Source: Clostridia bacterium (lineage in GTDB: Bacteria; UBA6262; WVXT01; JAUXBS01). From it: 26,120 bases of DNA. Positions 15,124 to 23,458 of this stretch are shown here, piece after piece. Position numbers and translations under genes: made by a program. Under the pieces are notes generated by a model. It searched no databases. It saw only the letters and a program-made list of their open reading frames with translations, and was not told where the DNA came from. The DNA lies in contig JAUXDE010000008.1 of assembly GCA_030618495.1 (NCBI GenBank), positions 1 through 26,120 on the forward strand, read 5' to 3'. The first letter of the stretch is position 1. Each line of letters opens with the position of its first letter.

Positions 15124-16512
15124 TTATTGACTAAGGTTATCAATTAACCCTCTCACCTCTTCAAGCGACGGGGGTTTACTTATATCCATAATGTAAATTC
15201 CACGGCTGGTCCCTTTTCTAAAACTCATGTAAACCACCCTGTTATCCACCGGGGAGAACAGGACAAAATTACTTCCGTAATATTTATCGCTTAACAACTG
15301 CACCCTGTTTTTCCCGTTACTGTCCGCCATGTAAACACCCTTGGGGCTGAAAAACCCTTTTGACTCCCCCCTGGCTTTACTGCTTCCTCCGCTTAAAAAT
15401 GCCACTTTACTGCCATCATGCGAAAAAGTAGGTATTTTATTATAAAACTTATCACTTGACACGCACTTCTCACCCTTGCCCGTTACGTTGCAGATAAATA
15501 TATTGTTGTTATCCAGCGAATTTATCTTCCCATCCCGGTTGGTATCCCTGCGCGTGGACAGAAACATTATACTCAAACCATCGGGCGAATACATGGGAAA
15601 ACTGTTATTGTACTTGTGGGATACAATCTGATGTTCATTCTTCCCGTCAATATCCACCGTATATATACTGCTATTGTCCCGAAAATCAATCCTGCCGTCT
15701 CCATTTGTATCATGCCGCCAGCTGGTGTATAGTATCCTGCCACCTGTCGGTGAAAAAGAAGGAAATGTGTTATCATAAGCATCTGTTACAATCTGGTTTT
15801 CCCTGCTTCCGTCACTATTAATAATATAGATACCGCTGTTGCTGCTGCCCCGCCAGCTTGAAAAGACAATCTGCCTGCCATCCGGAGAAAATGACGGGTA
15901 CTTATTGAAGAATACATCCTGTACCACGCATTTCTCGTCAGTGCCGTCAATATTTATGGTATAAACCCCGGGGTAGTCAAGGTTGTTGATAATGCCGTCA
16001 TCGTTGGTGTCCCGCCTCCTGCTTAAGAAAACTATTTTCTTGCCGTCCGGAGAAAATCCCGGGTTATAATTATCATACTCGTCTCCCGTCACCTGTGCCT
16101 CTTCTGCGGTATCTACATCCACCATGTAAATAGCGGAATTATTACCTACCATGCTTCCCTCCGCTTTTCTCCTGCTACTGGCAAAAACTATCTTCTTACC
16201 GTCTCGTGAAAAACTGGGGAATGAATTCCTGTGCTTGTCGCTGACCAGCTTTCTCATACCCGTTAAATCACACATAATTTTTTTCATGTTCTCGTCCGGA
16301 TTTAACCCAACCAGTAAGTGAAGGTACTTTTTGGCTGATTCCATGTCCGTCTTCAGGAAACTCGCAGCTGCTGAATAGTAATACGCTTCGGGTAGATTTT
16401 CCTTTTTTTCAATAGACCTTGCCAGCTGCTTGATGGCTTCATCAAGCAACTGCATATTCAGATACCTTTTACCTTCATTCAATAATTTTTCTTTACCACC
16501 GAATAATTTCAT
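15124..16512 (-). CDS. TPR / seven-motif beta-propeller (TolB-like, PD40) protein with EF-hand-like loops
   Basis: 462 residues. An N-terminal helical stretch (about 10-75) looks like one or two TPR-type repeats. It is followed by seven PD40/WD40-like motifs of the form FPSFSPDGxxIVFxS (about 97, 149, 204, 249, 304, 359 and 414), predicting a seven-bladed propeller. Three blades carry an inserted loop matching the EF-hand/dockerin calcium pattern: DTNDDGIINNLD (168-179), DTNGDGRIDFRD (268-279), DTNRDGKINSLD (323-334). The chosen ATG follows GGGGGT; a TTG eight codons earlier overlaps the yraN stop. No signal peptide or membrane span is seen, which is unusual for a TolB-like propeller. Exact function unknown; protein binding or calcium-stabilised scaffolding is plausible. 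Confidence 0.82.
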   Translation of the reverse strand: MKLFGGKEKLLNEGKRYLNMQLLDEAIKQLARSIEKKENLPEAYYYSAAASFLKTDMESAKKYLHLLVGLNPDENMKKIMCDLTGMRKLVSDKHRNSFPSFSRDGKKIVFASSRRKAEGSMVGNNSAIYMVDVDTAEEAQVTGDEYDNYNPGFSPDGKKIVFLSRRRDTNDDGIINNLDYPGVYTINIDGTDEKCVVQDVFFNKYPSFSPDGRQIVFSSWRGSSNSGIYIINSDGSRENQIVTDAYDNTFPSFSPTGGRILYTSWRHDTNGDGRIDFRDNSSIYTVDIDGKNEHQIVSHKYNNSFPMYSPDGLSIMFLSTRRDTNRDGKINSLDNNNIFICNVTGKGEKCVSSDKFYNKIPTFSHDGSKVAFLSGGSSKARGESKGFFSPKGVYMADSNGKNRVQLLSDKYYGSNFVLFSPVDNRVVYMSFRKGTSRGIYIMDISKPPSLEEVRGLIDNLSQ

Positions 16513-16532
16513 GATACCCCCGAGGCTAGTAT

Positions 16533-16913
16533 TCAAACATTATATTTTCTTTTCATCGAAAAAGCATCTTTTATCAGGTTTATCTTATCTGTAACAGCCA
16601 CAACGTCAAAACGGAAACTGCAATCCTTTAACTTCTTTTCCTTTATATAGAACAGCGCCGTCCTCATCAATTTATCCCTTTTGCGCCTGTCAACAGCTTC
16701 CTGGGGCGCTCCATGGCTGTCGCTTTTCCTCGTTTTCACTTCAATAAAACAAATATCGTTTCCGTTTTTCGCAATTATATCAATCTCGCCAAAAGGACAG
16801 CGGTAATTCCTACAAATGAACCTGTAACCTGCTTTTTTCAAATACTTTATTGACCTGGTTTCTCCCAAGAAACCTAATGCTAGTGTGGTGTTTCTTTGAC
16901 CGGAACCGGTCAT
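16533..16913 (-). CDS. yraN: YraN / UPF0102 family nuclease-like protein
   Basis: 126 residues with the family's restriction-endonuclease-like core: [22 protein letters not shown] supplies the D...ExK catalytic pattern (given here as GEIDIIAK and FIEVKTRK). The family is common beside rplS or rsmI; its cellular role is not settled, though a DNA-related nuclease function is suspected. Its ATG overlaps the rplS stop (ATGA), so it is translationally coupled to the ribosomal operon. Confidence 0.93.
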   Translation of the reverse strand: MTGSGQRNTTLALGFLGETRSIKYLKKAGYRFICRNYRCPFGEIDIIAKNGNDICFIEVKTRKSDSHGAPQEAVDRRKRDKLMRTALFYIKEKKLKDCSFRFDVVAVTDKINLIKDAFSMKRKYNV

Positions 16914-17251
16914 AATTTCTTTAATTCCTTGCCGGACCTCGATAGGTAATACAATTTTGCCCTGCGTACTTTTGTCTTTTCCAGAACCTTGATTGCATCT
17001 ATACTTGGAGAATAAACGGGAAACGTCCGTTCCACCCCTACACCACCGGCAGCTATTTTCCTTACCGTGAATGTCTTACCTATGCCGGAACCCGACCGGG
17101 CAATAACACGACCTTCAAATATTTGAATTCTTTCCTTCTTCTCTCCCTTTTCCTTAATTTTCAGGCTCAACCTCACCTTGTCCCCCGCCGTGAATTTAGG
17201 AATATCTTTCTTTAATGCCTCCTGGCTGATTTTTGCCGCAAAATTACTCAT
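16910..17251 (-). CDS. rplS: 50S ribosomal protein L19
   Basis: 113 residues; L19 sits at the interface between ribosomal subunits. The core [44 protein letters not shown] and the end [18 protein letters not shown] are characteristic. It follows trmD by 22 bases with GAGGA seven bases before ATG, as in the classical rpsP-trmD-rplS operon, and runs directly into yraN. Confidence 0.97.
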   Translation of the reverse strand: MSNFAAKISQEALKKDIPKFTAGDKVRLSLKIKEKGEKKERIQIFEGRVIARSGSGIGKTFTVRKIAAGGVGVERTFPVYSPSIDAIKVLEKTKVRRAKLYYLSRSGKELKKL

Positions 17252-17273
17252 AGAATTGTCCTCTGCTAAAACT

Positions 17274-18035
17274 CTATTCCTGTATTTTTTTAACCATCTC
17301 CCTGTCTGTTCTTGAAAGCTTTATCTTTCCAATCAAATCCGGCCTCTTCATGCAAGTATTCTGCAATGCTTTTTCTCTTCTCCACCTCTGAATATTTGAG
17401 TGGTGCCCCGAAAGAAGCACCGAAGGGACTTCCATGTCCCTGAATTTAAACGGTTTCGTATAATAAGGGCAATCCAGCAACTTTTCACCGTAGAAAGAAT
17501 CTGTCTTATAGGATTCCTCGCTGGACATTGCCCCGGGAAGCAGCCGTACCACTGAATCAATCAGAACCAGGGCAGGTATCTCACCCCCGGTCAAAACATA
17601 ATCGCCTATTGATATCTCATCGGAAATTAAATTTTCCCTTATTCTTTCGTCTATCCCTTTGTAATGCCCGCAAATAAGTATCAGGTTTTTCTTCCCCGCA
17701 AGCATTTTTGCTTTTTTCTGATTGAACGGTTTTCCCTGCGGTGAAAGCAAAATGATACTTAAATCCCTTTTCTTCCCGTTACCCTTGCCATAACGTCCGT
17801 TTTTTTTTCCAGTAATTTTTTCCACTGCCTTGAATACGGGCTCGGGTTTCAATATCATTCCGGGACCACCGCCATAAGCAGTATCATCAACAGAAAGACG
17901 CCTGTCGGAAGTAAAATCCCTGACATCATGAGCATTAATGGTCACTATGCCATTTTCCTGCGCCCTTCCGACGATACTCTCTTTAACTACATTCTTAATT
18001 ATCCCGGGAAAAAGAGTAATAACGTTTATGTTCAT
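17274..18035 (-). CDS. trmD: tRNA (guanine-N1)-methyltransferase
   Basis: Methylates G37 of tRNAs using S-adenosylmethionine and so prevents +1 frameshifting. The SPOUT knot signature is present: [14 protein letters not shown], then [27 protein letters not shown] with the methyl-donor loop. An early [12 protein letters not shown] segment is also typical. I chose ATG 18035 ([11 protein letters not shown]), giving 253 residues and the usual N-terminus, over an in-frame ATG five codons upstream that lacks a ribosome site. RimM, which normally lies between KhpA and TrmD, is absent: only 32 bases separate the two. Confidence 0.96.
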   Translation of the reverse strand: MNINVITLFPGIIKNVVKESIVGRAQENGIVTINAHDVRDFTSDRRLSVDDTAYGGGPGMILKPEPVFKAVEKITGKKNGRYGKGNGKKRDLSIILLSPQGKPFNQKKAKMLAGKKNLILICGHYKGIDERIRENLISDEISIGDYVLTGGEIPALVLIDSVVRLLPGAMSSEESYKTDSFYGEKLLDCPYYTKPFKFRDMEVPSVLLSGHHSNIQRWRREKALQNTCMKRPDLIGKIKLSRTDREMVKKIQE

Positions 18036-18067
18036 TTTAACACCGACCATATAACTTATAACTGTTT

Positions 18068-18298
18068 CTAATCAACAACTTTAACTACAGCTTTACGCCC
18101 CACCTTGGATGATGCTGCATTAACCAGTAATCGCAGAGCTTTAATAGTCTTTCCTTCCCTGCCGATTACCCTGCCCCTGTCATTAACGTCAACAACGACA
18201 TGGTATATCAATACACCATTTTCTTCCTTTTCTTCAACTTTTACACTGTCGGGACTATCAACAAGTTGTTTGACTAAATATTCAACTAATTTTATCAT
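18068..18298 (-). CDS. khpA: KH-domain RNA-binding protein KhpA
   Basis: 76 residues consisting of one type II KH domain, with the RNA-binding GxxG loop in RVIGREGKTIKALR (about 43-56). In Firmicutes, KhpA (YlqC) binds RNA with KhpB and affects cell-wall synthesis and division. It lies between rpsP and trmD as in many bacteria. ATG is preceded by AAGGA at ten bases. A 174-base gap rich in inverted repeats separates it from rpsP. Confidence 0.92.
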   Translation of the reverse strand: MIKLVEYLVKQLVDSPDSVKVEEKEENGVLIYHVVVDVNDRGRVIGREGKTIKALRLLVNAASSKVGRKAVVKVVD

Positions 18299-18309
18299 TA
18301 GGTTTTATT

Positions 18310-18475
18310 CCTTCGACCCACCCTGATTGCCCTTCGACTTGCCCTGCTCGCTCAGGACTTCACTTCCAGCACTTCTTGTTCATTACATTCACAATGTCGC
18401 TCTTTCGCGAAGTTTACACTGAGCACATTCACTTCGTTCAGTATAAACTCCACGGAGTGTAGTCGAATGTGCTCA
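18310..18475. repeat. Structured repeat region between rpsP and khpA
   Basis: This gap holds several overlapping repeats. Two imperfect 21-base copies beginning CCTTCGAC lie at 18310-18330 and 18331-18351 (16 of 21 positions agree). TTCGCGAA (18404-18411) is a perfect palindrome. GTTTACACTGA (18412-18422) pairs with 18438-18448 with one mismatch, while TGAGCACATTC (18420-18430) pairs perfectly with 18465-18475, so the two stems interlock or compete. A short ACTCC/GGAGT stem sits at 18447-18458. The rpsP stop codon is the first three bases of the outer arm. A mobile repeat is the likeliest origin. Confidence 0.7.
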
Positions 18476-18721
18476 AGATGTCGTTTTTTTTGCCTTCCTG
18501 TAGAAACTAGCCACAGTATTAGACATGGCTGCTCCTTTACTTATCCACGCTTCAATCTTATCGACTTTAACATCAAAATTATACCCGCTTTCAACAGGCC
18601 TGTATGTACCTAAATATTCAAGGACTCTACCGTCCCTTTTTTTCCTCGAATCAACCACAACAACCCTGAAAAACGGCTTACTCTTTCCTCCCATTCTCTT
18701 CAATCTTATTGCTAAGGACAT
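18473..18721 (-). CDS. rpsP: 30S ribosomal protein S16
   Basis: 82 residues, the normal S16 length. AIRLKRMGGKSKPFFRVVVVDSRKKRDGR at the start and DKIEAWISKGAAMSNTV near the end (shown as KPFFRVVVVDSRKKRDGR and EAWISKGAAMS) are characteristic. S16 helps fold 16S rRNA and leads the operon with khpA, trmD and rplS. AAAGGA precedes the ATG. The TGA stop is embedded in the arm of the inverted repeat that fills the downstream gap, suggesting the last residues (KKTTS) may have been altered by its insertion. Confidence 0.97.
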   Translation of the reverse strand: MSLAIRLKRMGGKSKPFFRVVVVDSRKKRDGRVLEYLGTYRPVESGYNFDVKVDKIEAWISKGAAMSNTVASFYRKAKKTTS

Positions 18722-18798
18722 ATTCTTTCCTTTCTAAACTAAATGTTACTTTCTTAAATGTATTTAATACTTATATTATAATATATAAAGTTCTCACA

Positions 18799-18827
18799 AT
18801 ATTAACAGAATAATGCCATAAAGTCAA
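18799..18827 (-). promoter_or_regulatory. Candidate sigma70-type promoter for the rpsP operon
   Basis: On the minus strand TTGACT (18827-18822, 5 of 6 matches) and TAATAT (18804-18799, 4 of 6) are 17 bases apart. Predicted start is near 18792, giving a leader of about 70 nt to the rpsP ATG at 18721. The 119-base gap between rpe and rpsP is AT-rich and otherwise empty, with no clear terminator after rpe. Confidence 0.5.
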
Positions 18828-18840
18828 TGAAATGTTAAAA

Positions 18841-19497
18841 TTAATTTTTTATGGCTTTTTTCAAAGATTCAATTGCCTTTGAAATGTTACGCGCTGAATA
18901 TATATAATTCCCTACCACGAGAATATTGGCTCCCGCTTGCACAACCATGGGCGCGTTTAACAGGTTTATACCTCCATCAACCTCAATATCGGCATTCAAG
19001 CTTTTCTTTGAAATAATTTCCTTTAGTTCCCGGATTTTGGGAATTACCGATTTCATGAACTTCTGTTTCCCAAAACCGGGGTTCACGGTCATTAGTAGAA
19101 CCATATCAACTTCTGATAAATGATCTTTAACGCTGTTAAGGCCTGTTCCCGGATTCAAGGAAACCCCCGCTTTCAATCCCTTTTTCTTAATCATTTCTAT
19201 TGCCCTGCTAAGCTTATTAGCCGCCTCAACATGCACAGTAATGATGTCAGCTCCGGCATTCTTAAAATCATTGATAAAATTTTCCGGTTTTTCAATCATC
19301 AGGTGTACATCAAGTGTTAAATCCGTCTTATTCCTGATTGATTCCACCACCGCAGGCCCAAAAGATATATTGGGAACAAAATGACCGTCCATGACATCCA
19401 GGTGAAGTATATCAATTCCCGATTTTTCAATTACCCTGAGCGTCCTGCCAATATCAGTATAATCCCATGTTAAAATCGACGGGGCAATCCTAATCAT
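18841..19497 (-). CDS. rpe: Ribulose-phosphate 3-epimerase
   Basis: 218 residues forming a TIM barrel that interconverts ribulose 5-phosphate and xylulose 5-phosphate in the pentose phosphate pathway. IAPSILTWDY at the N-terminus, HLDVMDGHFVPNISFGP (metal-binding His/Asp), DVHLMIEKP, VNPGFGKQKF and EVDGGIN are all present. ATG 19497 is chosen because GGAGGAAAGGG lies directly upstream and the length is then typical; an ATG nine codons earlier lies inside the PASTA gene. It overlaps the PASTA gene by eight bases. Confidence 0.96.
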   Translation of the reverse strand: MIRIAPSILTWDYTDIGRTLRVIEKSGIDILHLDVMDGHFVPNISFGPAVVESIRNKTDLTLDVHLMIEKPENFINDFKNAGADIITVHVEAANKLSRAIEMIKKKGLKAGVSLNPGTGLNSVKDHLSEVDMVLLMTVNPGFGKQKFMKSVIPKIRELKEIISKKSLNADIEVDGGINLLNAPMVVQAGANILVVGNYIYSARNISKAIESLKKAIKN

Positions 19498-20452
19498 ATT
19501 CCCTTTCCTCCACAAGAATGTCATTTACCAGTATTCTTACTTTTGCCTTCCCGAGCACCTGCGCCGGCATTGATATTTTAGTCCCGGGAGAATGCTTTTC
19601 ATCATATATCAGGCGCTCACCCTGTTCATCCTCTATGAATATCCGTATAGCCTTGTCCATCAAGCCCTGGGATACTTCATAATATATGTTAATGTTTTTA
19701 ATTACCTTGTAATCTTCACTCTTCTTGGCAATAATCAGGTTCACTTCTGTGCCCTCGCTTATTATCTCATCAGGTTCCGGATCCTGGCGCAGGATGGTCC
19801 CCTCAAGAACGGTGTTATCAGGAATCATCCTCATCCTGCCTATTCTAATATTAGTGCCTGTCAGCATTTTCCTGGTATCCCTTATATTTTTTCCGATGAG
19901 ATTAGGCATTACTATAACAGGAATCTCATCACTTAACCCCCTGCTGACAACAAGGTTTACCATTATCCCTTTGCTTGCAATTTCTTCCGGAGCCGGGTCC
20001 TGGCTTATAATGAAATCCTTCTTTATCATGGTTGAATAAGTTTTTGTGACCTCACCGAGTAGAAGCCCCACCTGCCGCAGGATGAGAGTTGCCTCACGCA
20101 ACTGCTTGCCGATAAGTTCCGGGACAAATATCACCTTGCCTCCCGAACTTACTATTACGCGTATTATTTTGCCTTCCTTTACTATCATGCCGGCCCTTGG
20201 CTGCTGGTCAATAATGGTGCCATCGGGATAATCCTCATTAAACTGTTCGGCAACTTTTTTAAGATACAATTCATGCTCGCTTAAAAAGTTAACACCCTGA
20301 ACAATGGTTTTGCCCGTTAAATCAGGGACCATTACTTCTTTCTTCGCGCTAATGACTATTTTCATCATAAAATTTAAAGTCATAACAAAGACAAACGCAG
20401 AAACTGCGATAATCACCGCGGTTCTTGTCAAATTTTTCAGTTTATTTAACAT
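19490..20452 (-). CDS. Membrane-anchored protein with three PASTA domains, no kinase
   Basis: 320 residues: a short cytoplasmic N-terminus, one membrane span at about 11-33, then three PASTA repeats (about 37-104, 107-171, 178-243; each begins with a VPDLTGK/VPELIGK/MPNLIGK-type motif and ends in a VNLVVSRG-like strand), then a C-terminal domain (250-320) that I do not recognise. PASTA domains bind peptidoglycan fragments in Ser/Thr kinases and penicillin-binding proteins. Here no kinase or transpeptidase domain is attached. The start overlaps the end of fmt, and its end overlaps rpe, so it is locked into that operon. Likely an envelope peptidoglycan-binding factor; partner unknown. Confidence 0.88.
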   Translation of the reverse strand: MLNKLKNLTRTAVIIAVSAFVFVMTLNFMMKIVISAKKEVMVPDLTGKTIVQGVNFLSEHELYLKKVAEQFNEDYPDGTIIDQQPRAGMIVKEGKIIRVIVSSGGKVIFVPELIGKQLREATLILRQVGLLLGEVTKTYSTMIKKDFIISQDPAPEEIASKGIMVNLVVSRGLSDEIPVIVMPNLIGKNIRDTRKMLTGTNIRIGRMRMIPDNTVLEGTILRQDPEPDEIISEGTEVNLIIAKKSEDYKVIKNINIYYEVSQGLMDKAIRIFIEDEQGERLIYDEKHSPGTKISMPAQVLGKAKVRILVNDILVEEREYD

Positions 20453-21404
20453 ATATAATATTATCCCCCCGCTTCAACCTTGCCCCGAGCAGGTAATCAT
20501 ACGCGCAGCACCGCGCCCTACTCTCTGCCCGTACGACCGAAACCCTCAAGCACCCCTTACCGCACTTAACGGCAACCCACGAATCCTTTTTCATTTCAAG
20601 AATATGTCCCGGCTTATAATTTCTTTCAGATGAACTGTCTTGCAGGGGAGGTTCCGCCGCAAGTATTTTCAGTACTTTTTTCGCACCGTCACCTGAACGG
20701 ATTTCCACCCACGCTCCTTCCGCGCAAAAGGCGCGGATTTTATTATATATCTCAACGGCAGTATCGTTCCAGTTTATCTTACTATCTTTCTTACTTATGA
20801 TAGGGGCGCACTTATAGCTACCTGTCAAATCCTGCGGCACCTGTTTCACTTTTCCCGACTTAATCATGCTTAGAGTTTCCAGCATTAAATAGCATCCCTC
20901 GCTTACCAGTTTACCCATCAAGCTCTTATAATTATCTTCTATGTTTATTCGAACTTTCTTCCGGGCAATTATTCCCCCGGTATCTATATTCTCATCCATA
21001 AACATTGACGTAACACCTGTTTCTGTCTCCCCGTTGAGCATTGCCCATCTTGCCGGGGCAGCCCCCCTGTATTCGGGAAGCATGGAAAAATGAATGTTAA
21101 CACACCCCTTCCCGGGCACCTTCAGGAGTTCAACGGGCAGCTTTCTGCCGTAAGCAATAACCAGTATGATATCAGGCTTTAAACGCTTCGCCCTGGAGAT
21201 TAACCGTTCATTCAATTCATCGGGCTGCATGAGAATAATACTATTCTTCAGCGCAAACCATTTAGGACTACTCTTGGTGCTTAAGCGTATTTTTCTCCTG
21301 GGATTGTCACTCTTGGTAATCACGCCTACTATATCATGCTCCGCAGGTATTGCGTTTAAGAACTCAGCGCAAAAAACAGGGCTTCCCATAAATAATATTC
21401 TCAT
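20442..21404 (-). CDS. fmt: Methionyl-tRNA formyltransferase
   Basis: 320 residues; formylates initiator Met-tRNA with 10-formyl-tetrahydrofolate. The N-terminal Rossmann-like domain has MRILFMGSPVFCAEFL, the catalytic triad as Asn103 and His105 (NIHFSMLPEYRGAAP) and Asp141 (NIDTGGI), and a C-terminal OB-fold tRNA-binding domain. It follows priA by 44 bases. A peptide deformylase gene (def), which often lies between priA and fmt, is not here. The last codons overlap the PASTA gene start. Confidence 0.96.
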   Translation of the reverse strand: MRILFMGSPVFCAEFLNAIPAEHDIVGVITKSDNPRRKIRLSTKSSPKWFALKNSIILMQPDELNERLISRAKRLKPDIILVIAYGRKLPVELLKVPGKGCVNIHFSMLPEYRGAAPARWAMLNGETETGVTSMFMDENIDTGGIIARKKVRINIEDNYKSLMGKLVSEGCYLMLETLSMIKSGKVKQVPQDLTGSYKCAPIISKKDSKINWNDTAVEIYNKIRAFCAEGAWVEIRSGDGAKKVLKILAAEPPLQDSSSERNYKPGHILEMKKDSWVAVKCGKGCLRVSVVRAESRARCCAYDYLLGARLKRGDNIIYVK

Positions 21405-21426
21405 TGAATTTACCTAAACAACTTAT

Positions 21427-21454
21427 ATTATAACAAAATATTTATATTTTACAA
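21427..21454 (-). promoter_or_regulatory. Candidate promoter upstream of fmt
   Basis: On the minus strand an extended -10 (TGTTATAAT, with TATAAT at 21432-21427) lies 16 bases after TTGTAA (21454-21449, 4 of 6 matches). It overlaps the end of priA, and the predicted start gives a leader of about 15 nt to the fmt ATG. It could drive fmt-PASTA-rpe separately from the upstream genes. Confidence 0.4.
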
Positions 21455-23458
21455 CATATTTGCCGGGTCAATATCAACTTTGATTTTAAACTTTTTACTA
21501 TCAACCGATAACAACATTTTTCTTAAAATATTCTGCAACCGGAAATCATCAAAAGGCGGCATCCGCTTGATAATAATCTGCCAACGGAAATTCCCCCTCA
21601 GCGTTGAAAAAGCTGAAGGCACGGGTCCAAGCATGGTTAGAAATTCTTCATTCTTGAAATGAGCGTCCTCAGAAACAAGCGTATCAAGGGCTTCTTTTAC
21701 CTTCTCTGAATATTTTATAACTGTTTGTTCATCCTTCCCCGCTATAACAATATTGACAAGCTGTGAATAGGGGGGATAACCGAGATCCTTGCGTATCTTC
21801 ATTTCATCGGCGTAAAACAACGGATAATCAAAATTCATTATTTTCTTAATGACATCATTCGAAGGATTGTATGTCTGTATGAGTATTTCCCCTTTCACCG
21901 CTCCCCTGCCGCTCCTGCCCGCCGCCTGCACCATGGTCGAAAAAAACCTCTCGTTTGCCCTGAAATCAGGCAGGTAAAGGAGTTCATCCGCGGATATCAC
22001 CCCTACCAGGCTGACACCCGGGAAATCCCAGCCCTTCGCAACCAGCTGGGTCCCGATTAAAACATTGGTTTTCCCGCTCCTGAAATCAGAGAATATCTTT
22101 TCCGCGGATTTACTGTTTTTCAGGGCGTCCGAATCCAGCCTCGCAATCCTTGCGTCCGGCACTTTCTCTTTAAGCTCCTTTTCAATCCTCTGAGTACCGG
22201 ATTTTGAAGAACTTATTTTTTCACTGCGGCATTCCGGGCAAATTCGGGGCATGGGCATCCTGTAACTGCAGTAATGACACTTCAGGGCATTCCCTTCCAC
22301 ATGGTATACTAAAGGGATATTACAATCGGGGCATTTCATTACGCTTGCGCACTTCCTGCACATCACGTACCTGAAATATCCCCTGCGGTTAAGAAAAAGA
22401 ATAACCTGTTCCTTCCTCTTGATTCTTTCTTCCAGCGCCCTGTAAAGTTCCGAAGACAGTTTGAAATACTTCCCCGGACCCCTAAACCCATCTTTCATAT
22501 CGATAATTCTGACGGAAGGCAACGCCTGGCGGCCTATTCTCCGGGATAAATTCAACAATTTGTATTCACCTTTTCCGGCCCTGTAATACGACTCGAAACT
22601 CGGCGTGGACGAACCAAGAAGGACAACCGTCTTTTCCAGCTCAGCGCGCTTAACGGCAACATCACGGGCATTATACAGCGGCGCCCTGTCATGCTTGTAG
22701 GAACTGTCATGTTCCTCGTCCACCACGATAAGCCCCAGCTTCCTGAACGGCAGGAATACCGCTGACATCGTACCTATCAAAACATCTATTTCACCTTTTC
22801 TGCAGGACTCGCGTACCGTGTAACGCTGTCCCAGTGAAAGCCTGCTGTGCCAGACGCCAACCCTGCCGCTGCCGAAACGTTCCTCAAACATTCTGATGAA
22901 TTGTGGTATCAGCGAAATCTCGGGCACAAGGAAAATGGAAGACCCGCCATTCTCCTGAACGGCAGCGACACACTGCATGTACACCTCGGTCTTACCCGTA
23001 TCGCTGTCCCCCTTCAGCAGGAATGCGCTGAAACTATTTGTGGAGATGGCCCCTGCTATCTCATCAATGATGCTCTTCTGTTCAGGCAGCGGAATCCATG
23101 CCGATAAATTCCTGGTAGTTTGTATTTCCTTTATCCTTGACTTGACGGGACGGAAGTTATGGGAAACAACCGTATCCAGAGCCTGGCCGAGCGCGCACAC
23201 ATAATAGTCCGCCAACCACCGGGCAAGGCTAAAAAGCTCGGGGGAAACCAATGATTCTTCATCAACAACCCCATTTATGGTTTTTATTTTTTTTATTTTC
23301 GTTTCTACATCCATACCGGTCACCCACCCCGTAAGTTCACGTCTGCCAAAAGGAGCCCGTACCCTTGTTCCTTTATTTACTTTTGATTGTAGGTTTTCCG
23401 GGATTGAATAGCTGAAAGTTTTGTCGACCGGGATTGGAAAAGCAATTTCTACTATCAT
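21449..23458 (-). CDS. priA: Primosomal protein N' (replication restart helicase PriA)
   Basis: 669 residues, slightly short of the 730 of E. coli. PriA reloads the replisome at stalled forks. Domains: an N-terminal 3'-DNA-binding domain (about 1-105), the helicase core with Walker A GDSDTGKT (150-157; usually GVTGSGKT), DEEH box at 247-250, a zinc region with four CxxC pairs (CRKC, CPDC, CHYC, CPEC) at about 370-415, helicase motifs including GTQLVAKGWDFP and QAAGRSGRG, and a C-terminal domain. The ATG overlaps the stop of the preceding pilin gene (ATGA), an odd coupling of a pilin to a replication protein. Confidence 0.97.
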   Translation of the reverse strand: MIVEIAFPIPVDKTFSYSIPENLQSKVNKGTRVRAPFGRRELTGWVTGMDVETKIKKIKTINGVVDEESLVSPELFSLARWLADYYVCALGQALDTVVSHNFRPVKSRIKEIQTTRNLSAWIPLPEQKSIIDEIAGAISTNSFSAFLLKGDSDTGKTEVYMQCVAAVQENGGSSIFLVPEISLIPQFIRMFEERFGSGRVGVWHSRLSLGQRYTVRESCRKGEIDVLIGTMSAVFLPFRKLGLIVVDEEHDSSYKHDRAPLYNARDVAVKRAELEKTVVLLGSSTPSFESYYRAGKGEYKLLNLSRRIGRQALPSVRIIDMKDGFRGPGKYFKLSSELYRALEERIKRKEQVILFLNRRGYFRYVMCRKCASVMKCPDCNIPLVYHVEGNALKCHYCSYRMPMPRICPECRSEKISSSKSGTQRIEKELKEKVPDARIARLDSDALKNSKSAEKIFSDFRSGKTNVLIGTQLVAKGWDFPGVSLVGVISADELLYLPDFRANERFFSTMVQAAGRSGRGAVKGEILIQTYNPSNDVIKKIMNFDYPLFYADEMKIRKDLGYPPYSQLVNIVIAGKDEQTVIKYSEKVKEALDTLVSEDAHFKNEEFLTMLGPVPSAFSTLRGNFRWQIIIKRMPPFDDFRLQNILRKMLLSVDSKKFKIKVDIDPANML

